From: Planctomycetales bacterium
Lineage (GTDB): Bacteria; Planctomycetota; Phycisphaerae; SM23-33
DNA length: 13,504 nucleotides
Direction: 5' to 3'
Assembly: GCA_030592655.1 (NCBI GenBank)
Contig: JAUVIQ010000061.1
Coordinates: 1-13,504 of the forward strand
This document shows positions 6,443 to 13,078 of the stretch, piece after piece. The notes beneath the pieces were generated by a model. It was not told where the DNA came from and made no database searches. It was given only the letters and a program-made list of their open reading frames with translations. The position numbers and the translations under genes are program-made. The stretch's first letter is position 1, and each line of letters starts with the position of its first letter.

Positions 6443-7903
6443 TTAACGTTCCGAGGAAGGCATGTCAAGATACACCTCTTGTCCCGGTTTGATTGTCAGG
6501 TTCGGGTCGATGTTTTCAGCCAATTGTTCAGCATCGACTGCCAGTAGCGGGCTGATTTCGATAACGGCGGACGGTTCGCCATCGGCATCGCGCGGTACAG
6601 ATACGCCGGCTGATTCGGTCCAACGGGCGGATCGGCGGACCTGGTCGCGAGTGGAGGTTTCGAGGCTTCCTTCGCCTGTGGCGTTCTTGACTGGCGAAAA
6701 CTCCTCCTCGCGGAGCGTCTCAAGCACAATGACGTTGTCAGCCATCGGCATCGCGTCGAAGATGAACCTCTCGAACTTGACGGCGTTTGGTTCGGCGGGT
6801 TTGAAGGCTGTCCCGGACGGGTCGATACAAGGGGTCTTCTTATCGGCGCGATGGAAAGGCAGGCTGCACTGGTCCCCAGCCATCAGTCGCTCGACAAATC
6901 GGCGCGATAGGATGTGGATTGCGATGCTCCCGTATCCGAAAACGAGCGAGCCGTCGGGCCTGGTTGCCCTGGCGGATGCTTCGGGCAGGTCGGAGTATTC
7001 GATGACCGTAATTTTTCCGGCGACCATGCAGAAGTTTCCGAGTTTCTCCATAGGCCCGCTTTTCGGGATTGCCTTTGCGGACATATCGGCCTCGGCAAGA
7101 TCGGTCAGTCCTATGAACAGCGGGTCGATGCAATGGTTGAGCGGGTTGTCCACCTGGAAGTAGGAGATGTATTCGATACCGCGTCGGCTCATGTCGTCCA
7201 GAGCGCCGCTTCGATGCAGTGCGTTCAGGCATCCGCCGTGGCCCTCGCCGCTGAAGGCAATTTGACCCTTGCCGACGAGGAGGATTTTACCGCTGAAATC
7301 CACCACGGGCATCTGCCCCTGCGTGAAGAAGAAGACATCCCGACGCTCCAGCCCGAAGAATTCGTTGTCGGCGAAGAACTCGCGAGTGGCGTCGTCGTTG
7401 GCCTGGCTGGTCATGACGTACCACGGGATGGCCGAGCCGTAACGTCGCCCGGCGGCGAGCAGTTGCTCGGCGAAGACCGCGAAGAGGCTCTTGTGTTTGA
7501 TCGGCGTAACGCCGAAGCATCCCTTCGGACCGTCGAATCCCAGGCGTGTTCCCTCGCCGCCCGCGACGACAAAGGCAGCCACCCGTCCGGCGGAGATAAG
7601 TTCGCCTCCTCGTTGTCTGGCCCGGCGATAGGAGCCGGCCGATACTTCATCGGCGGGCTTGGCAGGGAGGATAGGAGCGGGGGACGGATTCGCGGGTATT
7701 TCCGAAGACGGTTCGGCAAGGCCCCCGGGGCCCCTGGCGGGAACGTGCGAGCGTATCAGTTCGTCGAGTTGCTCGAAGTCAATCCCGGAGATCTGCTCCA
7801 GCAGGGATGATTGAAAGTGGCTGTCGAGTTCCTCGTAGAATTTCAGGAGGTGCTCCTGTCGGTGCTCGCCGAGGAGTTTTCGGGTTGTTTCCATTAATGC
7901 CAT
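6443..7903 (-). CDS. UDPGP-family nucleotidyltransferase, UAP1-like (486 aa)
   Basis: This is a sugar-1-phosphate uridylyltransferase of the UDPGP type 1 family, most like eukaryotic UDP-N-acetylglucosamine pyrophosphorylases (UTP + sugar-1-P to UDP-sugar + PPi). Visible motifs in order: nucleotide-binding VVAGGEGTRLGFDGPKG (112-128), GEGHGGCLNAL (219-229), FQVDNPL (249-255) with the metal-binding Asp, NAVKFERFIFD (373-383) and EEEFSPVKN (399-407). The order and length (about 480-520 aa) match UAP1-type enzymes, unlike bacterial GlmU or GalU. Exact sugar specificity cannot be read; UDP-GlcNAc or UDP-GalNAc is likeliest. The start at ATG 7903 has no Shine-Dalgarno, explained by a promoter that puts transcription start 2-3 nt upstream. 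A second ATG at 7894 is possible. Confidence 0.93.
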   Translation of the reverse strand: MALMETTRKLLGEHRQEHLLKFYEELDSHFQSSLLEQISGIDFEQLDELIRSHVPARGPGGLAEPSSEIPANPSPAPILPAKPADEVSAGSYRRARQRGGELISAGRVAAFVVAGGEGTRLGFDGPKGCFGVTPIKHKSLFAVFAEQLLAAGRRYGSAIPWYVMTSQANDDATREFFADNEFFGLERRDVFFFTQGQMPVVDFSGKILLVGKGQIAFSGEGHGGCLNALHRSGALDDMSRRGIEYISYFQVDNPLNHCIDPLFIGLTDLAEADMSAKAIPKSGPMEKLGNFCMVAGKITVIEYSDLPEASARATRPDGSLVFGYGSIAIHILSRRFVERLMAGDQCSLPFHRADKKTPCIDPSGTAFKPAEPNAVKFERFIFDAMPMADNVIVLETLREEEFSPVKNATGEGSLETSTRDQVRRSARWTESAGVSVPRDADGEPSAVIEISPLLAVDAEQLAENIDPNLTIKPGQEVYLDMPSSER

Positions 7904-7912
7904 TATCGCAGG

Positions 7913-7941
7913 ATATTAGGTTTGCTTTTAACCTGTGTCAA
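7913..7941 (-). promoter_or_regulatory. Predicted promoter of the UDPGP gene (near-leaderless)
   Basis: Read on the minus strand: TTGACA (7941-7936), a 17-nt spacer, TAATAT (7918-7913). Counting from the -10, transcription should start near 7906, only 2-3 nt before ATG 7903. No ribosome binding site exists before the ATG, in line with a leaderless or nearly leaderless mRNA. Confidence 0.7.
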
Positions 7942-8060
7942 TACAAGGTTTATCACCCGTCTGGGATGCACACTCCGGGGTGGTTGGCGGATTTAATGAA
8001 AGGCATAATTTGGACGGGAGATATTTCGGTGGAATGTGAAAAAAAATTCTAAATGTTCTA

Positions 8061-8089
8061 TTGACAAACGTCATTGTTGTGCTTATGAT
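8061..8089 (+). promoter_or_regulatory. Predicted strong sigma70-type promoter for the first pseudopilin
   Basis: TTGACA (8061-8066), a 17-nt spacer and TATGAT (8084-8089) give a near-perfect housekeeping promoter. Expected start is near 8096, leaving about 200 nt of untranslated leader before ATG 8298. It faces away from the UDPGP promoter at 7913-7941; 119 bp separate the two elements. Confidence 0.8.
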
Positions 8090-8297
8090 TAGTATAGATG
8101 TAGTGGATCCGCTATTGCTGGTATAGGTGTAGTGGGTGGCGTTTACGGACCGCATGGACTCTTCCATAATATACCACGCCAACCGTAAAGTAACCCTCCG
8201 CTGCGACGATAATGTAAGCCGGGATTGTATTGTATAGTAATTAGGTATTCCCCGGCTGGGATAATGTAACCATGGGGAGAGTAAGGAAGAGTGTATC
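8090..8297 (+). other. Long structured 5' leader of the first pseudopilin gene
   Basis: No coding frame fits here. GTATAGATGTAGTGGA (8092-8107) recurs as GTATAGGTGTAGTGGG (8121-8136) with two changes. TTTACGG (8142-8148) can pair with CCGTAAA (8183-8189). AGCCGGG (8217-8223) pairs perfectly with CCCGGCT (8251-8257), and this hairpin is flanked by two direct GATAATGTAA copies, one on each side. AAGGA (8283-8287) is the ribosome site. I see no match to cyclic-di-GMP or other riboswitch cores that I know. Confidence 0.5.
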
Positions 8298-9143
8298 ATG
8301 AAACGAACGAAAGGTTTTACGTTGGTCGAGTTGTTGGTGGTCGTAGCGATCATCGCGTTGCTGGTGTCCATTCTCCTGCCTACTTTGGGTAAGGCGAAGG
8401 AAATGGCCAAGCAGGCGCTGTGTGGCGCCAATCTCAACGGTGTAGGCAAGGGGATCGTGCTCTACCAGGCAGAGAGCGACGATTCCACGCCGTGGATAGA
8501 TAGTTCCAGTTGGTCAACCACAACTGGTGATCATGCCGATGATACATCGCAGCCTGGCGCGGTCAGTCCCACTGCCCTGATGTTCCTGATAGTTCGCACG
8601 GGTCAGCCTGTGGACATGTTCCGCTGTCCCAGCGACAGCAATGCCAGCAAAATGACCAGCACCAGGTTCACCAGCGGCGGCAGCAATTACTACTACTGGG
8701 ATTTTTACGATAAAGACGGAACCACCGCCTCCGATCATTGCAAGAAAGTCAGTTACAGTTACCAGGCGCCTGTGTATAATTCAGCCGGCTCCTCTTATAG
8801 TTGCGGATATACATCCAACAGTTTGGGAAGCCTGGCGGTTATGGCCGACAAGACCCCCGATTTCGACGGAGAGGATGCTACGACTGACTGGACTGCCGAT
8901 CCCATGGCCGAAGCGAGCAGGAAGAGCGGTATGAGTCAGAACCACAGTTCCGGCGACTTCATCAACGTCCTCTTTGCCGACTCACATGTAAAGGGCGACA
9001 AACGGGCCGACGTGGGTCCCGGAAACGACAATATCTACAGCGCCTCAAACGATTCCGACGGGGGTACGCAGGGTGCCGGAAGCCTCACACTCACACAGCA
9101 CCTGTCTGTAGATGACGCTTTCCTGATTGGCCCGATTGATTAA
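8298..9143 (+). CDS. Type II secretion/type IV pilin-like pseudopilin 1 (281 aa)
   Basis: MKRTKG^FTLVELL is a class III signal peptide, cut after Gly6 by a prepilin peptidase, with Glu at +5 of the mature protein and a hydrophobic helix (residues about 7-30). The helix runs into an amphipathic segment, LGKAKEMAKQALCGANLNGVGKG, typical of planctomycete pseudopilins. The large globular part includes a Ser/Tyr-rich middle, MFRCPSDSNASKM and the C-terminal NVLFADSHVKGDKRADVG, similar to the H-x-DG region of DUF1559-type proteins. After processing it should sit in the inner membrane or assemble in a pseudopilus. AAGGA lies 10 nt before the ATG. It has its own promoter and terminator, so is monocistronic. 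No secretion machinery genes are nearby, so its partner system is unknown. It is a close paralogue of the product of 10597-11445. Confidence 0.9.
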   Translation: MKRTKGFTLVELLVVVAIIALLVSILLPTLGKAKEMAKQALCGANLNGVGKGIVLYQAESDDSTPWIDSSSWSTTTGDHADDTSQPGAVSPTALMFLIVRTGQPVDMFRCPSDSNASKMTSTRFTSGGSNYYYWDFYDKDGTTASDHCKKVSYSYQAPVYNSAGSSYSCGYTSNSLGSLAVMADKTPDFDGEDATTDWTADPMAEASRKSGMSQNHSSGDFINVLFADSHVKGDKRADVGPGNDNIYSASNDSDGGTQGAGSLTLTQHLSVDDAFLIGPID

Positions 9144-9174
9144 GTAACTAAACGGGTTGCAGGTGTACAGTATC

Positions 9175-9211
9175 GCCGGGGCGGACGGTTCAGGTCCGCT
9201 CCGGCTTTTTT
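9175..9211 (+). terminator. Rho-independent terminator of pseudopilin 1
   Basis: GCCGGGGCGGAC (9175-9186) pairs with GTCCGCTCCGGC (9194-9205) in a 12-bp stem with one G-T pair and a 7-nt loop, followed by six T residues (9206-9211). It starts about 30 bp after the stop codon. Confidence 0.92.
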
Positions 9212-9258
9212 AATGCGACAATTCTTTCGCCGGGGTGAAAAAGATACAGTCGATAATG

Positions 9259-9288
9259 TTGACGCAAAGTGTCGATATTGGCTATAAT
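9259..9288 (+). promoter_or_regulatory. Predicted promoter of pseudopilin 2
   Basis: TTGACG (9259-9264), an 18-nt spacer and a perfect TATAAT (9283-9288). The expected start near 9295 gives a leader of about 95 nt to ATG 9390. It follows the terminator at 9175-9211 and so starts a separate transcription unit. Confidence 0.8.
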
Positions 9289-9389
9289 TGTTTTAACGGC
9301 GGGTGAAGTGCGCCGAAGTCGGGCAAATCATGTTATCTGCGAAAAGCAATTTCTCGGAGTCAATATCCATGACAGGGAAGGGAATGAAT

Positions 9390-10274
9390 ATGATACGCAC
9401 AGGACGCTACGCGTTTAGTCTTGTCGAACTATTGGTAGTCGTTGCGATTATCGCGTTGTTGATCAGCATAATGCTGCCAAGTCTCAGTCGGGCACAGGAA
9501 AAAACCAGGCAGACTATTTGTATGTCCAATTTGAAAGGGATAGACAAGGCCTGGCGCATGTACACTTCTGCGAACAGGGGTATGCCGCCGATACTGCCCG
9601 ACATAGGCGCTATTAACGGCGCCGGACCCGGACCCGATGGGTATTCTGCCTGGAAAGAATCTTTAAAAATGGGCGGCGAATGCACCGCTGCGTCGTTGGA
9701 CCGGGGCGCACAGCAGAACCTCTGCCTGCTGGTGAAGATCGGCGCGTTGGACTGGGGCATGTTCCTCTGCCCTTCTACCGGCAACGGTCAGGCCGATCGC
9801 GGCGCAGGCAGGAAATTCGGCCTGGGTGAGACTGACGGCGGCGCTCAAATTGGTTATTGCGACTACGCCATCCAGGCTCCGTATCGCTATGGTCGCGGTA
9901 CGAACAGGAACAGATGCCCCATTACGAAGTACATGGATGACGGGGTTGTCATTCTCGCCGACAGGGGCCCTCGGCGCTGGTACTACGTATATACGGTAGG
10001 ATATTGGAGCCAGAACCATCCTGACGACGGTGAGAATATCCTTTATGCAGGCGGGCACGTCAGATTCGCCAGTGACACGGCGTACGACACAAACTGGGAA
10101 AAAGTGATAAAAAACACCAGCGGGTGGGACGGCAACTGCATCTACACGCCCGACAGGTGGGACACCTCCGACCCGGAGAATCCCATTTTGCTTTACAACG
10201 GTACCAGCCATGCCGGCGGCTTGGGAAACTCCACCAAGGACACTGCCCTGTTCTGGTGGCCTGAAGAGTTTTGA
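9390..10274 (+). CDS. Pseudopilin-like protein 2 (294 aa)
   Basis: MIRTGRYA^FSLVELL is a prepilin-type leader, with Ala instead of the usual Gly before the cleavage site, followed by a hydrophobic helix (VVVAIIALLISIML) and SRAQEKTRQTICMSNLKGIDKA. The C-terminal region has SQNHPDDGENILYAGGHV, the counterpart of NVLFADSHV in its neighbours. The open frame extends upstream to 9303, but I choose ATG 9390 because AAGGG (9378-9382) lies 7 nt before it and the leader then has normal length; ATG 9384 and 9369 are alternatives. The sequence is only distantly related to the other two pseudopilins. Likely a membrane-anchored or exported minor pseudopilin; no cargo or machinery is identifiable here. Confidence 0.85.
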   Translation: MIRTGRYAFSLVELLVVVAIIALLISIMLPSLSRAQEKTRQTICMSNLKGIDKAWRMYTSANRGMPPILPDIGAINGAGPGPDGYSAWKESLKMGGECTAASLDRGAQQNLCLLVKIGALDWGMFLCPSTGNGQADRGAGRKFGLGETDGGAQIGYCDYAIQAPYRYGRGTNRNRCPITKYMDDGVVILADRGPRRWYYVYTVGYWSQNHPDDGENILYAGGHVRFASDTAYDTNWEKVIKNTSGWDGNCIYTPDRWDTSDPENPILLYNGTSHAGGLGNSTKDTALFWWPEEF

Positions 10275-10331
10275 TGGTTTGCAATATCGCTGCCAGTTAA
10301 TACTACAGTACAACCTGTCCCAAACAATTGT

Positions 10332-10563
10332 TGTTCAGGCCCGAAGGGTCGATTAGAAGTTAGCCGGTGGCGTAAGCCACCGGGCAGGAAGGAGTTAGAA
10401 CAAAAGCCCTGAAAGGGCGACAGAAGGTTTTGTCTCTGGGGCGACAGAAATTACCACGAGTGCCAAGCCTTCTTTCGCCCCTCCGGGGCTTAGATCATAA
10501 GACCTTTCATTCCGGGGGCTTACGCCCCCGGCTAACTTCTAATCGGCCCTCCGGGCCTGAACA
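10332..10563. repeat. 232-bp nested inverted-repeat element (MITE/REPIN-like)
   Basis: The terminal arms 10332-10383 and 10512-10563 are 52 bp each and reverse-complementary with about four mismatches; each arm holds its own palindrome (CCGGTGGCGTAAGCCACCGG on the left, CCGGGGGCTTACGCCCCCGG on the right). Inside is a second imperfect inverted repeat, 10404-10429 (AAGCCCTGAAAGGGCGACAG) with 10465-10491 (complement of AAGCCCCGGAGGGGCGAAAG). No coding capacity. The ends TGTTCAGGCC/GGCCTGAACA bound the unit. The layout is that of a small non-autonomous repeat; mobility is inferred. It may also act as a terminator for pseudopilin 2. Confidence 0.8.
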
Positions 10564-10596
10564 AAGTGGCGTTGTAGTACTAAGGACGGAACCATT

Positions 10597-11445
10597 ATGA
10601 AACGCAAGAAAGGTTTTACGCTTGTTGAATTGCTCATGGTCGTGGCGGTCATCGCGATGCTGGTGACTGTTTATATGCTGATCCCGAGGGGCAGGCCGAA
10701 GGAACTGAGCAAGCAGGCGCTTTGTGGCGCCAATCTAAACGGTGTCGGCAAGGGGATCTGGCTCTATATGGATGAGAATGACGATTGCATGCCGTGGCTT
10801 GACAGCACCGACTGGTCATCCGCCACCGGCACGAATGCGGCGAGTACATCGACGCCCACCAAGGTCAGTCCCACTGCACTTATGTTCCTGATAGTACGCA
10901 CGGGTCAGCCTGTGGACATGTTCCGATGTCCCAGCGACAGCAATGCCAGCAAAATGACCAGCACCAGGCACACCAGCGGCGGCAAGCCTTACTACTACTG
11001 GGACTTCTACGACGATACAAAAGGCGCCACTGCCGCCGATCATTGCAAGAAGGTCAGTTACAGTTACCAGTCGCCGCTTTATGACCCAGCCACTAAGTCT
11101 TACAGTTCCGGCTATATGACCAGCAGTTTGGGGAGTCTGGCGGTCCTGGCCGACAAGACGCCCGGTTTCGACGGCAAGACGCCCTGTACTAACTGGAGCG
11201 GCACGCTCACCGAAAAGCAGAGAAAGGCCGGTATGAGCCAGAATCACGATTCCGGCGATTATATCAATGTCCTCTTTGCCGACTCACATGTAAAGGGCGA
11301 CAAACGGGCTGACGTTGGTATCAAAGATGACAACATCTACAGCGCCTCCAATAATGTCGATAAGGGTACGCAGGGGGCGGGAAGCACTACTCTCACGCAG
11401 CACCTGTCGGTAGATGACAGTTTCCTGATAGGCCCAGTCAAATAA
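10597..11445 (+). CDS. Type II secretion/type IV pilin-like pseudopilin 3 (282 aa)
   Basis: MKRKKG^FTLVELL gives a standard prepilin leader and hydrophobic helix. The segment after the helix reads MLIPRGRPKELSKQ where paralogue 1 has LLPTLGKAKEMAKQ; beyond that the proteins align almost throughout, including QALCGANLNGVGKGI, MFRCPSDSNASKM and VLFADSHVKGDKRADVG. Two DNA blocks of 42 and 41 bp are identical between the genes. AAGGA (10582-10586) lies 10 nt before the ATG, or ACGGA 6 nt before it. Only 33 bp separates the start from the inverted-repeat element, so the promoter must be within that element or upstream of pseudopilin 2. Same role expected as for paralogue 1. The stop codon region overlaps the convergent GH3 gene by 8 bp. 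Confidence 0.88.
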   Translation: MKRKKGFTLVELLMVVAVIAMLVTVYMLIPRGRPKELSKQALCGANLNGVGKGIWLYMDENDDCMPWLDSTDWSSATGTNAASTSTPTKVSPTALMFLIVRTGQPVDMFRCPSDSNASKMTSTRHTSGGKPYYYWDFYDDTKGATAADHCKKVSYSYQSPLYDPATKSYSSGYMTSSLGSLAVLADKTPGFDGKTPCTNWSGTLTEKQRKAGMSQNHDSGDYINVLFADSHVKGDKRADVGIKDDNIYSASNNVDKGTQGAGSTTLTQHLSVDDSFLIGPVK

Positions 11446-13078
11446 CCGGCGGGTTATCTGCGGTATTGTCAAGCACGTTTGTTATCAGGTACTTGTGTTT
11501 GTATTGTTCGGACTGTCCGTTGTATTGATGGGCGGAAGTGTCGGTCGGTGCGGCGGAAAGGCGTATCGGTCCGAGCCGACCACTGGTGCGCTTGGAATCG
11601 TATTCAACGTTAAGCCCGCATAAAGCACGGTCCATCGCATCGACCAGTGCTTTGGTGTCCATCCCATCGACTGATTCGAGGCGCAATTCGTAGTAGGGCG
11701 TCTCGTCGAAGCGTCCCTGAAGAGTGAACTCATGGATACTTACGCCGGCCTGGTCCGAAGCCGTTTTCATGGCGAGGACCACCTGGTGCTCGGTAATCTT
11801 CTCACCGGTGATTGAACTGGCATGCAGGCCTTTGGAGAGGAACTCAAAGACGGGGCTGTGGCCTAGCCTTCCCGTTACGCGAATGAGATCGTCGATGTTA
11901 TACCGCCACAGGCCCGCCCAGTTGGAAAATACGACGAAATACTCGTGGCCTTGCTCGAGTTCGTGTGCGCCGAACACGTCGGGGCAGTCTGATTCGATTT
12001 GATCGGCGGGGATGAACTCGAAGAAGTTGGATGTAATTTCGGCTACGCCGGCCGATGTGTCGTCGGCAAACGGCACCGACAGTCTTCCCTCGCTGGCGAG
12101 CAGTCCCATGTCGCGGATGGGCACGCTGCCGTAGAATCTGCGAACGCTCGGCAGGTACAGCCCGACCGTTCCGCCGGTCCATCCGAGCATGAAACTGAGG
12201 TTCCAGAAGTGCTTCGGCAACAGTTGTCCGTGCAGAGTGATGATTTTCTCAAGCCGTTTGGCGGCGGGTCGGTCCGGGCGGAACGAAACCCCGCCCATCG
12301 CCTCGATTGATTGGGTGTCCGACAGGCTGATTGAGCCGTCGTGGACGTCGCGGATAATTCGCTCTGCGTTGTCGCGTGCGATTTGGGCGAGTTTTACCAG
12401 TGTGGACGGGTTCGGAGTGATGATAATACCGATGTCGTGGGCGATGGACGACCGCATGATGGCGTAGTATTTTTCGGCAGGGTCGGAGATACCGTTGACC
12501 TGCGGCGGGACGGGGTACATTTTTCGGACGACCCATGGTTGGTGTTCTGCCAGCAGCCCGCTGATAGCGCCGCACGAAAGTCCGGTCGGGCTGAGGTTTT
12601 CACAGGCAGGTGAACCTATCGTGATAATCTTTCTCAGCCATCCGTCGGGGTGGTCTTTAAGCATCCGTATCCCGAAGATGTTCCATCCTCGACGGTAATC
12701 GCTGAGGAATTTATTCGTAACGGGGATGTGCTTCGGCGCTCCGGTCGTTCCGGAAGTAACGGCGAACATGCGGATTTTCGTGCCCGCCGCGAAGAGTGCT
12801 TCGACCTTTCCGGCAAGGACGTCGTCGATGTATTGGCGATGGTGCTCGTAGTTGCTTATCGGAACGGCGGATTTGAAATCGGCGTATGAGCGGATGTTCT
12901 CGAAATTGTGTTCGCGTCCGAATCGGCTGCCGGCTGCCGATTCGATTAGTCGGCGCAATAACGCATCCTGCTGTTCGGCGGTATGCCTGTGCGAGGTCAT
13001 AAACGCCCTTGCCTGAATCGAAGCGCGCGTTCCGGCGATTCGGGCGGCGGGACGCAGGAGTGTACGGGCGAGACTCAT
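11438..13078 (-). CDS. GH3 family acyl-acid amido synthetase-like protein (546 aa)
   Basis: The protein matches the GH3 auxin-responsive promoter family, adenylating enzymes that in plants join amino acids to acyl acids such as auxin and jasmonate. Visible hallmarks: the ATP-binding motif TSGTTGAPKHIPVT (108-121), a GLLASEG segment (325-331) in place of motif II, and LWRYNIDDLIRVTGR (390-404) as motif III with its acidic pair. The family length is about 500-600 aa, so it is complete. The GEKITEHQVVLAM stretch (425-437) marks the C-terminal domain. There is no transmembrane segment. Its ATG overlaps the TGA of the upstream alpha/beta hydrolase (ATGA), indicating translational coupling. The natural substrate of bacterial GH3 proteins is mostly unknown and cannot be inferred here. 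Confidence 0.93.
   Translation of the reverse strand: MSLARTLLRPAARIAGTRASIQARAFMTSHRHTAEQQDALLRRLIESAAGSRFGREHNFENIRSYADFKSAVPISNYEHHRQYIDDVLAGKVEALFAAGTKIRMFAVTSGTTGAPKHIPVTNKFLSDYRRGWNIFGIRMLKDHPDGWLRKIITIGSPACENLSPTGLSCGAISGLLAEHQPWVVRKMYPVPPQVNGISDPAEKYYAIMRSSIAHDIGIIITPNPSTLVKLAQIARDNAERIIRDVHDGSISLSDTQSIEAMGGVSFRPDRPAAKRLEKIITLHGQLLPKHFWNLSFMLGWTGGTVGLYLPSVRRFYGSVPIRDMGLLASEGRLSVPFADDTSAGVAEITSNFFEFIPADQIESDCPDVFGAHELEQGHEYFVVFSNWAGLWRYNIDDLIRVTGRLGHSPVFEFLSKGLHASSITGEKITEHQVVLAMKTASDQAGVSIHEFTLQGRFDETPYYELRLESVDGMDTKALVDAMDRALCGLNVEYDSKRTSGRLGPIRLSAAPTDTSAHQYNGQSEQYKHKYLITNVLDNTADNPPVI

Noticed and set aside
6914..7810. Open 298-codon frame on the plus strand inside the UDPGP gene
   Set aside because: It lies antisense to a gene with a full set of family motifs and its translation has no recognisable domain. 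It is a shadow of high-GC coding sequence.
8090..8297. Cyclic-di-GMP riboswitch in the pseudopilin leader
   Set aside because: The expected conserved core strings and tetraloop-receptor pattern are not visible, so I describe it only as an unassigned structured leader.
9663..10313. Minus-strand frame of 216 codons overlapping pseudopilin 2
   Set aside because: Antisense to a gene with a good promoter, ribosome site and prepilin leader; composition is a valine/alanine-rich shadow.
10332..10563. Insertion sequence
   Set aside because: It is only 232 bp long and has no coding frame, so at most it is non-autonomous.
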